Shown piece by piece: positions 8,072 to 16,221 of a stretch of DNA of 30,663 nt (position 1 is its first letter; every line of letters begins with the position of its first letter). The notes below the pieces were generated by a model. The model was not told the DNA's origin, did not search any database, and saw nothing but the letters and a program-made list of their open reading frames with translations. This stretch comes from Pseudomonadota bacterium (GTDB lineage Bacteria; Pseudomonadota; Alphaproteobacteria; Rhizobiales; Devosiaceae). A program made the translations under genes and the position numbers. The stretch spans positions 1 through 30,663 of the forward strand of contig JAEYTY010000075.1 of assembly GCA_023433775.1 (NCBI GenBank), read 5' to 3'.

Positions 8072-8086
8072 TGATTTAGTAAATCA
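8072..8086. promoter_or_regulatory. Iron-responsive operator (RirA-type IRO box, TGA-N9-TCA)
   Basis: TGATTTAGTAAATCA is a perfect 15-base palindrome around one central base and fits the TGA-N9-TCA consensus of RirA operators in Rhizobiales. It sits 83-95 bases upstream of the candidate starts of the siderophore-binding protein gene. A TTGACT hexamer (minus strand, 8060-8065) that could serve as a -35 lies 6 bases downstream. Repression under iron-replete conditions is the expected effect. It could also be read by Irr or Fur. The regulator gene is not in this window. Confidence 0.72.
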
Positions 8087-8100
8087 GGAAATTCGCCGGG

Positions 8101-9012
8101 TCAGGAAGACGGCACGTAAGTATCGTGGCAGAGCGCGATAAAACTCTTCATTGCAGCCGAGAGCGGGCTGGATTTTCGGCGGGCGACGAGCAGCTGGCGC
8201 ATGGCCCAGGGCTCTGCGAGAGGGGCGCAGACGAGATCGGTTCCAGCGAGGAGATGGAGGCTCGTCGAGCGCAGGAAGCCGATGCCGAAATCGGCCTCGA
8301 CCATGCGCACCAGGGCGGGGAAACTTTCGACGCGCAGGCTTTCCTTGAGCGGCTGACCGGCCTTGCCGGCGGCTTCGCCCAGAAGGCGATCGAGCGAACC
8401 GGCGTGGTGAATGCCGACAATGGCGTGGGGCAGCACTGTTTCGAAGGCAATGGCCTTGCGCGGTTCCATCTGGCTGGCCAGCGGATGATCGGGCGGGGCG
8501 AGGACCCAGATGCGCTCGTCTTCGAAGGGGTGAATATCGAAGCGGGCAAAGTCGTAATTGTCGGAGACGATGGCGATATCGGCCTGGCCTTCGTCGAGCG
8601 CCAAGAGCGCCTTGGCGGCGCCCATTTCGCCAATGGCAATGTCGATGCCGGGAAATTTCTGCGCATAGCGCGAGAGAAGTTCAGGCAGGCGGCCGGTGAG
8701 CGCGGAACCGGTGCAGGCCAGGCGCAGGCTGCCGCGCTGGCCGGAGCCAAAATCGGCCATGACCGCATCGAGATCGGCAATGGAGCGCAGCACGGTGCGG
8801 CAACCATCGGCATAGGCCTCGCCAGCCTTGGTGAGGCGGACGCCATGGGCCGAGCGATCAAAGAGCACGACGCCGAGGCGGGCTTCGAGATCGGAGACGC
8901 GGCGACTGACGGCAGAGGAGGCAATGCCCTCGCGCTCGGCGGCGCGGCCAATTGAGCCGGTTTCGGCCAGCAGCAGAATGAGCCGCGCGGTTACGCTATC
9001 GAATGATGCCAT
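8101..9012 (-). CDS. LysR family transcriptional regulator
   Basis: This is a 303-residue LysR-type regulator. The winged helix-turn-helix lies at about residues 5-60, with GSIGRAAEREGIASSAVSRR typical of the family, followed by a linker helix and a periplasmic-binding-protein-like effector domain (about 90-290). The start is set by a clear GGAGG six bases before the ATG at 9012; a longer frame from 9039 would begin within one base of the previous stop and has no ribosome site. It lies 26 bases downstream of the TauE/SafE permease gene on the same strand, so both are probably one transcript. LysR proteins usually act on a neighbouring promoter; the permease promoter is the obvious candidate target. 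The effector is unknown. Confidence 0.93.
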   Translation of the reverse strand: MASFDSVTARLILLLAETGSIGRAAEREGIASSAVSRRVSDLEARLGVVLFDRSAHGVRLTKAGEAYADGCRTVLRSIADLDAVMADFGSGQRGSLRLACTGSALTGRLPELLSRYAQKFPGIDIAIGEMGAAKALLALDEGQADIAIVSDNYDFARFDIHPFEDERIWVLAPPDHPLASQMEPRKAIAFETVLPHAIVGIHHAGSLDRLLGEAAGKAGQPLKESLRVESFPALVRMVEADFGIGFLRSTSLHLLAGTDLVCAPLAEPWAMRQLLVARRKSSPLSAAMKSFIALCHDTYVPSS

Positions 9013-9038
9013 GTCGCCTCCGAATGGCAACATAACCA

Positions 9039-9782
9039 TCAGAGCCCAAGGAGCAAGGACAAGCCGCGCAGGAGATAGAAAAGACCGATGGCGGTGACGA
9101 CGAGGCGGGTCCAGGAGCGGAAGCGCGCATCGGTGAGGCGCTGGAGGATCTGGTAGCCCAATTGCGTGCCGGCAATGGCGAAGGGCGCGGCGATGAGGAC
9201 GATGAGCCAGTCGCCCGCAGCCACGCTGGTCAGGGCGAAGCCATAGAACAGGACCTTGGCGGCATGGGAGACGACCTGAATGGCTGCCTTGGTTGCGATG
9301 ATGGCGCGGCGGTCCATTTCGGTGCGGATGAAGAAGATGTCGACCGTGGGGCCGGCGGCGCCTACGGCCAGATTGAGTCCGCCGCTCAAGAAGCCGCAGA
9401 TGAGGGCGTGGAGCGGCTTGCTGGCATCGAGCGCCAGCCAGTGTTTGGGAATCCAGACCAGGATGGGCAGGAGGCCAATGGCGATGCAGACGGTGACCAG
9501 ATCAGGCGTGTAGCGCACGAGGAAGAGGACAATGGCGGCGACGGCGAGGCCGATGCAGACAATGGCGAGGATGCGCCAATTGATGAAGGCGCGGGAAAAC
9601 CAGGCGCGCGAGCCATTGGCGATGATCTGGATGGCGCCCTGAACGGCGATGGCTGTGCCCACCGGCAGCAGCGCCAGCAGAATGGCCAGGAGAATGAGCC
9701 CGCCCGCCATGCCGAAGACACCGGAAATGGTGGAGGTGACAAGGACGGCGGCGGCGATGGCAGCGAGCAGGATGGGTGTCAT
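9039..9782 (-). CDS. TauE/SafE family inner-membrane permease
   Basis: This 247-residue membrane protein has about seven or eight hydrophobic segments. The family pattern is visible: an N-terminal half with SGVFGMAGGLILLAILL, and a repeat-like second half with ICGFLSGGLNLAVGAAGPTVDIFFI, each carrying the glycine-rich turn of TauE/SafE proteins. The family exports or imports small sulfur-containing or organic anions such as sulfite, sulfoacetate or taurine derivatives; the substrate here is not readable. The length is normal. It leads a two-gene leftward unit with a LysR regulator and is divergent from the ABC exporter pair. The start ATG at 9782 precedes the first helix directly. Confidence 0.88.
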   Translation of the reverse strand: MTPILLAAIAAAVLVTSTISGVFGMAGGLILLAILLALLPVGTAIAVQGAIQIIANGSRAWFSRAFINWRILAIVCIGLAVAAIVLFLVRYTPDLVTVCIAIGLLPILVWIPKHWLALDASKPLHALICGFLSGGLNLAVGAAGPTVDIFFIRTEMDRRAIIATKAAIQVVSHAAKVLFYGFALTSVAAGDWLIVLIAAPFAIAGTQLGYQILQRLTDARFRSWTRLVVTAIGLFYLLRGLSLLLGL

Positions 9783-9860
9783 GGATCAGTAGTCCCCTGC
9801 CCGCTTTTGCGCGCGTTGTGGCGGCAAAGCCAGCGCCATATGGGCAAGAGGGCGTGCCCA

Positions 9861-9885
9861 GATTTGCGCCCGCGGAAAGCAAATC
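9861..9885. repeat. Short inverted repeat in the TauE / ABC exporter divergent gap
   Basis: GATTTGC at 9861-9867 and GCAAATC at 9879-9885 form a perfect 7-bp inverted repeat with an 11-base spacer. The gap runs from 9783 to the uncertain start of the ABC exporter gene. A LysR operator with a T-N11-A core is conceivable, but the symmetry is short and chance occurrence is quite possible. Nothing else stands out in this gap. Confidence 0.3.
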
Positions 9886-9915
9886 TGATCAAAATTCGCG
9901 CGGATTTCATCTTGA

Positions 9916-11880
9916 ATGGCAGGGAGAATGGGCTTTGAATGCGTGTGCGAGTCATTAGCCTGTTCGCCAGCCGGCGGTTTCGCCTGCCCTTCAGGCTCCA
10001 CGAATTTATGTCTGGATAGTTCCTTGACCACGATCAGGGCCGGCCGCGAACGTGCGCGCGGCGATGCGCTTTCTCATGTGGCGGCCATTCACGCCGGCAA
10101 GAATCTTGGTCCGCTGCTGCGGATCACCAAATTCTCCCTGCGCCATTACTGGCAGGCGAGCCTGGCCATTGGCGCGACCATTATTGCCTCGATCTTGCAG
10201 CTGACCATTCCGCGCCTTCTGGGCCAGGCGGTGGACCAGGCGCAGAATGTGATGAGCGTGGCGGCGGAGGGCGCGCAGGACGCCTTGATGTGGACAGCGC
10301 TGACGCTGCTGGTGATTTCGGTGGCGCGCGGATTTTTCACGCTGGTGCAGAACTATTATTCGGAATCGGTGGGGCACCATGTGGGCTATGAGCTGCGGCT
10401 GGCCTTTTACGACAAGGTGCAGAAGCTGCCCTATGCCTATCACGACCGGGTGCATTCGGGCGACCTGATCACGCTGGGCCTGCTCGACCTCGATGGCGTC
10501 AGAATGTTCTTTGCCACTGGTCTCGTGCGGACGGTGCTGCTGACTGTGCTGATCGGGGTGGGCGCCTATATGCTGTTCACCACCGATGGGCTGCTGGCCT
10601 TTCTGGCGCTGAGCTTTGTGCCCATCGTGGCCTGGCGCAGCTCGGTGGCGCAACTGACGCTGCGGAAAACCTGGCGGGTGCTGCAGGACAAGCTCTCCGT
10701 GCTTACGCGGGTGATGGAAGAAAATCTCGGCGGCATTCGCGTGGTGCGGGCCTTTGCCGGGCAGCTCTATGAACTCTCGAAATTCGACAAGGCATCAGCG
10801 GCGGCGCTGGAACTGGCGCATGAACGGGTGCTGGTACGGGTGCGCAATACTTCGATCATGACGCTGTCGTTTTTTGCGGCGATGGGGCTGGTGCTGTGGG
10901 TCGGTGGCAGCAAGGTGATCGCCGGGGAGATGAGCGTCGGCACGCTCGCCTCGTTCCTCACCTTCATGACCATATTGCAGATGCCGGTGCGCCAGCTGGG
11001 GCTGATGGTCAATTCCTATGCGCGCGCCTCAATCTGCGGGCAGCGATTTTATGAATTCATCGATGCGCCGGTCGATATTGCCGACAAGCCGGGCGCAGCG
11101 CCGCTGAAGATCAGCGAAGGCACGCTGCGGTTTGAGGATGTGCATTTCACCTATCCCGGCGCCAGCCATCCGAGCCTCAAGGGTATCAGCTTTGAAGGCC
11201 GCGTCGGCCAGACCATCGGCATTGTCGGGGCGCCAGGGAGTGGGAAATCGACGCTGGCCCATCTTATTCCGCGCTTTTACGACGTGACATCAGGGCGGGT
11301 GACGCTGGACGGGCAGGATGTGCGGGATGTGACGCTGGAGACGCTGCGGCGGGCGGTGGCCGTGGTGCAGCAGGACACGTTCCTTTTCACCACCACTATC
11401 GAAAACAACATTGCCTATGGCGACCCATGGGCGAAGGAAACCAAGGTGGAAAAGGCGGCTGAGAGCGCGCAGCTGCACAATTACATCATGGGGCTGCCGG
11501 CCGATTATGACACGGTGGTGGGCGAGCGCGGCGTGTCGCTATCGGGTGGGCAGCGGCAGCGGCTATCGATTGCGCGCAGCCTGGTGCTGAAGCCGGCGGT
11601 GATGGTGTTTGACGATTCCACGGCGGCCATTGACGCCGGCACGGAGCATCGCATCCGCTCGGCGATAAGGCGCTATGCCAAGGATCGGGTGACGATCCTC
11701 ATTGCGCATCGGCTGAGCTCGCTGATGCACGCCGACATGATCCTGTTTCTCGAGGATGGGCAGATTGTCGAGCGCGGTTCGCATGAAGAATTGCTGGCGC
11801 TGGGGGGCCGGTATCGCGCGCTTTACGACTTGCAGACGCGCCCTGCCGACGAAATCGAGATCGGGAGTGCGGCGCAATGA
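9916..11880 (+). CDS. Heterodimeric ABC exporter subunit A (degenerate catalytic site half)
   Basis: This is a fused transmembrane/ATPase half-transporter: six helices, then an ATPase domain with Walker A GAPGSGKST (DNA 11227-11253), canonical signature LSGGQ (11539-11553), and Walker B VMVFD followed by Asp (codon at 11614) where the catalytic Glu normally is. The switch His is kept (LIAHRLSS). An Asp in place of that Glu marks the degenerate-site subunit of heterodimeric exporters such as TM287/288. The longest frame starts at 9916, but the first ~36 residues are Cys/Ser-rich and unlike any exporter N-terminus. TTG 10024 or GTG 10075 may be the true start, since clear family similarity begins at GPLLRITKFSLRHYW. 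The stop overlaps the partner's ATG (ATGA). The substrate is unknown: drug, lipid or peptide. Confidence 0.93.
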   Translation: MAGRMGFECVCESLACSPAGGFACPSGSTNLCLDSSLTTIRAGRERARGDALSHVAAIHAGKNLGPLLRITKFSLRHYWQASLAIGATIIASILQLTIPRLLGQAVDQAQNVMSVAAEGAQDALMWTALTLLVISVARGFFTLVQNYYSESVGHHVGYELRLAFYDKVQKLPYAYHDRVHSGDLITLGLLDLDGVRMFFATGLVRTVLLTVLIGVGAYMLFTTDGLLAFLALSFVPIVAWRSSVAQLTLRKTWRVLQDKLSVLTRVMEENLGGIRVVRAFAGQLYELSKFDKASAAALELAHERVLVRVRNTSIMTLSFFAAMGLVLWVGGSKVIAGEMSVGTLASFLTFMTILQMPVRQLGLMVNSYARASICGQRFYEFIDAPVDIADKPGAAPLKISEGTLRFEDVHFTYPGASHPSLKGISFEGRVGQTIGIVGAPGSGKSTLAHLIPRFYDVTSGRVTLDGQDVRDVTLETLRRAVAVVQQDTFLFTTTIENNIAYGDPWAKETKVEKAAESAQLHNYIMGLPADYDTVVGERGVSLSGGQRQRLSIARSLVLKPAVMVFDDSTAAIDAGTEHRIRSAIRRYAKDRVTILIAHRLSSLMHADMILFLEDGQIVERGSHEELLALGGRYRALYDLQTRPADEIEIGSAAQ

Positions 11881-13775
11881 GCGTGATGGAAGACGACGAC
11901 CGCGAAGCGGCCACCTTTCCCGGCCAGCGCCCGCCGCGCGCCAGCGTGGGCAGCCACAAGATCGAGGAAGAGGTTTTCGGCAAGGCCTATGACCCGCAGA
12001 CGGTGCGGCGCATCTGGACTTTCGTGCGGCCCTATCGGCTGAAGATTTTCATCTCAGTGCTGGCGGTGCTGGTGTTTACGGCAACACAATTGGCCATTCC
12101 GCTGATCATCGGCAATGCCATCGACACGGGCATGGTGGCGGGCGGCGACATGGACAGCCTGATCTGGGCCGTATTGGTTTTCGCCGTGGCCATCTTGCTC
12201 AATTTTGTCTCGTCCTATGTGCAGGAAACGCAGGTGGGACATGTGGCCGAGAACGTACTGTTCGACATGCGCCGGGCGATGTTCGCGCAACTGCAACGCG
12301 TGTCGCTGAGCTATATGGACAAGACCGAGGTCGGGCGGCTGATGAGCCGGCTGCAGGGCGACGTGAATTCCATGCAGGAGTTTCTGGAAACCAGCGTCAT
12401 CTCGGTGGGCGATATCGTGCTGCTGGGCGGGATTGTCGTGGTGCTGCTCAGTCTTGATCCATGGCTGGGGCTGCTGACGCTTTCGACCATGCCGATCCTC
12501 TTCATCATCCGCATCTTCTGGCTGCCGCCGGCGAAGCGCGCCTTCTGGGCGGCACATGAGACCAATTCGCTGACCAATGGCGCCATGGCCGAGGGCATTA
12601 ATGGCGTGCGCACAGTGCAGAACCTCGACCGGCAGAAGGTCAATTTCGACCTTTACGACGACAAGGCCTATCACAATCTGCGCACGCAGCTGACGGGCTC
12701 GAAATTCGCGCAGGTGATGGTGCCGATCGTCGACAGCCTGACCGGTATTGCCATGGCCATAGTCGTGGTGGTCGGCGGGTCGCTGGTGCTGAATGGCGGG
12801 CTGCAGGTGGGCGTCGTGGTGGCGTTCCTGTTCTATATCCAGCGGTTCTTTGACCCGATCCGGTCGCTGACCATGCAATATTCAATCATGCAGCGGGCGA
12901 TGACCTCGGGACGGCGGATTATCGAGGTGCTCGACCTGCCGGTGGTGATTGCCGATCGGCCCGACGCGGTGACGCTGAGCCCCGACATGGACGGATCGGT
13001 GGAATTCCAGGACGTGGTGTTTGGCTATGATCCGGGCCGGCCTGTGCTCAAGAATGTGTCGTTCAAGGTGCGGCCCGGCGAGACGGTGGCGCTGGTGGGG
13101 CCGACGGGCTCTGGCAAGACGAGCGCCATGGCGCTGGTGCACCGGTTTTATGAGGTGCAGGGCGGCGCCGTGCTGGTGGGCGGGCATGATGTGCGCAACG
13201 TGACGCAGGCCTCGCTGGGCGAGCAGGTGGCCATGGTGTTGCAGGAGCCATTCCTGTTCACAGGCACGGTGTTTGAAAACATCCGCTACAACAAGGCTTC
13301 GGCGACGCGGGAGGATGTCATCGCGGCGGCGAAGGCCGTTGGCGCGCATGAATTTATCGCGCGGCTGCCTGAGGGTTATGACAGCCAGCTGGAACAGCGC
13401 GGCTCGAACTTTTCGCTGGGGCAGCGGCAATTGCTGAGCTTTGCGCGGGCGCTGGTGGCGGACGCCAAAATCCTGGTGCTGGATGAGGCGACGGCCAATA
13501 TCGACTCCTATACCGAGCGTCAAATCCAGAAGGCGCTGGAGATATTGCTGGCCGGGCGCACGGGCCTCGTGATCGCGCATCGACTGGCAACCATTCGCGG
13601 GGCCGACAAGATCATCGTGTTGCAGAATGGCGAGAAGATCGAAGAGGGCAACCACGACCAGCTGATGAGCGAGGGCGGGCTTTATTCCAAGCTCTACAAC
13701 ATGAACTATGCCAGCTTTGACGACATTCCCGACGAGCTGGTGGCGCAGGCGAACGCGAAAATGGCGACGACCTAA
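11877..13775 (+). CDS. Heterodimeric ABC exporter subunit B (catalytic half)
   Basis: This 632-residue half-transporter has a ~45-residue charged N-terminal cytoplasmic extension, six membrane helices (about 55-345) and an ATPase domain. Walker A is GPTGSGKT at 408-415, Walker B is LVLD followed by the catalytic Glu at 537, and the switch His is at 568. Its signature is FSLGQ at 512-516, not LSGGQ. Together with subunit A this gives one consensus site (Walker motifs of B with the signature of A) and one degenerate site (Walker motifs of A with the signature of B). This is the arrangement of asymmetric exporters. A 4-base ATGA overlap couples it to subunit A. The secreted protein gene 67 bases downstream may belong to the same transcript. 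Confidence 0.94.
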   Translation: MSVMEDDDREAATFPGQRPPRASVGSHKIEEEVFGKAYDPQTVRRIWTFVRPYRLKIFISVLAVLVFTATQLAIPLIIGNAIDTGMVAGGDMDSLIWAVLVFAVAILLNFVSSYVQETQVGHVAENVLFDMRRAMFAQLQRVSLSYMDKTEVGRLMSRLQGDVNSMQEFLETSVISVGDIVLLGGIVVVLLSLDPWLGLLTLSTMPILFIIRIFWLPPAKRAFWAAHETNSLTNGAMAEGINGVRTVQNLDRQKVNFDLYDDKAYHNLRTQLTGSKFAQVMVPIVDSLTGIAMAIVVVVGGSLVLNGGLQVGVVVAFLFYIQRFFDPIRSLTMQYSIMQRAMTSGRRIIEVLDLPVVIADRPDAVTLSPDMDGSVEFQDVVFGYDPGRPVLKNVSFKVRPGETVALVGPTGSGKTSAMALVHRFYEVQGGAVLVGGHDVRNVTQASLGEQVAMVLQEPFLFTGTVFENIRYNKASATREDVIAAAKAVGAHEFIARLPEGYDSQLEQRGSNFSLGQRQLLSFARALVADAKILVLDEATANIDSYTERQIQKALEILLAGRTGLVIAHRLATIRGADKIIVLQNGEKIEEGNHDQLMSEGGLYSKLYNMNYASFDDIPDELVAQANAKMATT

Positions 13776-13842
13776 GTCTTGCTGATTGTTCAAGCCGTTC
13801 GCAAAACGGCGTGCTAGCTTCCGCTCAGATGGAGGCCCGAAA

Positions 13843-15153
13843 ATGCGTCTTGCCCTTGCCCTGCTGGTCAGTCTTGGCGTTGTCCCCGCTTATGCCAATG
13901 CGCTCACCTTTTCCGGCACGCTGGATGGCCGGCCGATCATTGCCGAGCTGACCGAACCATCCGATGGCGCGGTGGCGGGGCGGTTTGCCTTTGCCGATAC
14001 GGGCAGCGATGTGCCGCTGACGCCGGTGTCGCATGAGGGCGGGCTCTGGGTGCTGAACGAGGAGGCGCCCTGCGAAGAGGGCGAATGTGTAACCGGCGAT
14101 GACGGGCTGGTTGCGGATGTGCCCCTCGCGGCGGTGTGGGAGCTGACCTATGACGCGGACAATTTTGTCGCCAGCGGCATACGCCGCACGCTAGGCGCCA
14201 AGCCGAAGGAAGTGCCGGTGTGGCTGGAGGTGGTCGCCTGGCGGGAACTGGTCGAGGGCGAAGAGGCAAGCGCATCGGCGCTGCATGAGCGCTCGGGGAG
14301 CACCTATCACGACAAGGCCCTGCCTATCGACTGGCCGACAATGCCCTATGAAATGCTGCTGCTGGATGGCCCGACGGAGGCCAGCGAGGTGCAGGAGATG
14401 GCGGGCGGGGCGGCGCAGTATCGGTATCTCACCGATCCGCGCACCAAATTCGCCTTTCCCCGGGCGGTGTCCTTTGCCGGCGGCGAGCCCATCGACAATG
14501 TCAATGAGATCCTCAGGACGCAGCATTACCGGCTGAGCCTTTCGGCGCTCAATTGCCTGGCGCTGCGCTATGCAGCCTATGGCGCCAATGAATATACGCA
14601 TGGCGGCACGCTGGACGATTTTGACAGTGAGGAAATCACCCTAACATTCCTGTCGCCACGGGTGGTGAGCTGGACGCAGGGCGGCAGCCTCTGGTGTGGC
14701 GGGGCGCACCCCTATAACCACTATGACACCTACAATATCGACGTGACGACGGGCGATGAACTGCCGCTGCAAAAGGTGTTTTCGGCCTGGGTGCCGCGCG
14801 AATGGGGCGCGGCGCCGGACGCCATTGCCGATGCGGAGGCGGCGGCAGCAAACCCGGAGAATTTCTCCTGGGGACCGAATGCTGACCTATTGGCCTATGT
14901 GCGGGAAAACCTGCCGGCGGAACTGCTCTATGACGACGAGCCCGAACTCAACGAAGCCTGCTATTCGGACGAAGCGCTGACGCAATATCTCAATATTCGC
15001 TTCGAGGCCCCGCTCAATGCGGTGTTCACCACGTCAGGCTTTCCGCACGTCATTTCGGTTTGCGGGGGTGACCTGTTCACAGTGCCGCTGACAGACCTCT
15101 GGGATTTCCTAGGGCCGGATGCATCGGACTATTTTCCAGAGCTGGGTGGCTAG
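13843..15153 (+). CDS. Secreted DUF3298-like protein of unknown function
   Basis: This 436-residue protein has a clear signal peptide (MRLALALLVSLGVVPAYA, cleavage likely after AYA), so it is periplasmic or exported. The C-terminal half (about 200-430) resembles DUF3298/RsiV-type domains, in particular WCGGAHPYNHYDTYNIDVTTG with its conserved GGAHP. That fold is known for sensing or binding roles in RsiV (lysozyme binding), but function here cannot be inferred. Several Cys pairs could form disulfides. GGAGG at 13831-13835, seven bases before the ATG, fixes the start; the longer frame from 13786 has none. It is followed at once by a hairpin that may end both this and the convergent VOC transcript. 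Confidence 0.75.
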   Translation: MRLALALLVSLGVVPAYANALTFSGTLDGRPIIAELTEPSDGAVAGRFAFADTGSDVPLTPVSHEGGLWVLNEEAPCEEGECVTGDDGLVADVPLAAVWELTYDADNFVASGIRRTLGAKPKEVPVWLEVVAWRELVEGEEASASALHERSGSTYHDKALPIDWPTMPYEMLLLDGPTEASEVQEMAGGAAQYRYLTDPRTKFAFPRAVSFAGGEPIDNVNEILRTQHYRLSLSALNCLALRYAAYGANEYTHGGTLDDFDSEEITLTFLSPRVVSWTQGGSLWCGGAHPYNHYDTYNIDVTTGDELPLQKVFSAWVPREWGAAPDAIADAEAAAANPENFSWGPNADLLAYVRENLPAELLYDDEPELNEACYSDEALTQYLNIRFEAPLNAVFTTSGFPHVISVCGGDLFTVPLTDLWDFLGPDASDYFPELGG

Positions 15154-15155
15154 AG

Positions 15156-15183
15156 GCCCTGTTCCGGGAGATCAGAACAGGGC
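15156..15183. terminator. Bidirectional terminator-like hairpin between convergent genes
   Basis: GCCCTGTTC (15156-15164) and GAACAGGGC (15175-15183) form a perfect 9-bp stem with a 10-base loop. It starts 3 bases after the stop of the secreted-protein gene and lies 15 bases beyond the stop of the VOC gene. There is no strong U-tract on either side, so efficiency is uncertain, but the position between two convergent stops supports a terminator. Confidence 0.65.
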
Positions 15184-15198
15184 TTCCAAATCCACTTG

Positions 15199-16122
15199 TC
15201 AGGCGGCCAGTTCGAGGCGGATGCGATTGCCGGAGGGGTCGCGGGTTTCGAGATCGTTCCCGACCACTTCCAGCGGTGCGCCGGCCTTTTCGAGGCGTGC
15301 CTTGAGAGCGGCGAGGCTATCCGCATCGGGCAGCACGATGGTGAACCAGCGCAGGCCAGCTGAACCCGCAGGTGGCAGCGCGGCGTTGGGGCCGGACCAG
15401 ATGTTGAAGGCGATGGTGTGGGGCATGTAATCGAGGCCCACATCGCCCATGCCGAATGAGTGGATGAGCAGGAAGCCGGCAAAGCCAATCACGTCGCGAT
15501 AGAAATCCATGGCGAGGCCGAGATCGTTGACATGCACGTGGACGTGACCGATGCGCGTGCCGGGAGGCATGGAAGCGGCAATCACCGGCTGGGGGCCGAG
15601 TTCGCCCAAGAGATCATCCATATCGATGGGGTCGCGACCGGAATGGGGCTTGCCTTCGGCGGTGACGGCATAGGTCTGGCCCTTGTCGGGATCGCCCAGG
15701 GTGCCGCGCCATGGCGTTTCGAAGGTTATTTCGATGCCATTGCCGTCCATATCCCACAGATAGATGGCCTCGGAGACCAGATGGTCGGTGGGGGAAATGC
15801 GGACATTGCGCTGGAGGGCGCGCACGGCCATCTGCGCCAGATCGACCCGGGCCGGGACATGGATGGCGACGTGATAAAGGCCGATAGTGCGCTGGGCGAC
15901 CGGGCTGGTGGCGCCGGTTTCGAGCACGATCAGGGTCTTGCCGCCGGCGCCGAGACGGAGCTGGTTGGCTTCTTCGCTGATGAGTTCGAGACCCACCACA
16001 TCGCGCCAGATGGCGAGGGCCCTGGCGCGGTCCGTCACCGCGATATGGACGGGGCCCAGCGTGGTGGTCAGCGGAAGAACGGGAGCGGACTTCACATTGG
16101 TCTGCACGGATGTGTCGATCAT
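15199..16122 (-). CDS. Two-domain VOC family protein, catechol-2,3-dioxygenase (CatE)-like
   Basis: This 307-residue protein has two vicinal-oxygen-chelate modules (about 20-140 and 188-306). The overall pattern, GLYHVAIHVP...DGNGIEI, then IGHVHVHVNDLGLAMDFY...AFNIWSGPNA...TIVLPD, closely recalls CatE-type catechol dioxygenases. In the N-terminal module the His/His/Glu ligand positions look complete (H26, H84, E131). In the C-terminal module the second position is W259, while H193/H195, H235 and E304 are available. It could be a ring-cleaving dioxygenase or a hydrolytic or thiol-conjugating VOC enzyme. GGAGG five bases before the ATG at 16122 fixes the start. It is downstream of the beta-lactamase gene by 99 bases, on the same strand. 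Confidence 0.88.
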   Translation of the reverse strand: MIDTSVQTNVKSAPVLPLTTTLGPVHIAVTDRARALAIWRDVVGLELISEEANQLRLGAGGKTLIVLETGATSPVAQRTIGLYHVAIHVPARVDLAQMAVRALQRNVRISPTDHLVSEAIYLWDMDGNGIEITFETPWRGTLGDPDKGQTYAVTAEGKPHSGRDPIDMDDLLGELGPQPVIAASMPPGTRIGHVHVHVNDLGLAMDFYRDVIGFAGFLLIHSFGMGDVGLDYMPHTIAFNIWSGPNAALPPAGSAGLRWFTIVLPDADSLAALKARLEKAGAPLEVVGNDLETRDPSGNRIRLELAA

Positions 16123-16221
16123 TTCGACCTCCTGAATTGTCTGTGACCACATGTATGCCCCGTACCACGCTCCGCAAAGTGGACGGCGCCGAAGGCTTTG
16201 TTCGTCAAACCATGCCCAATC

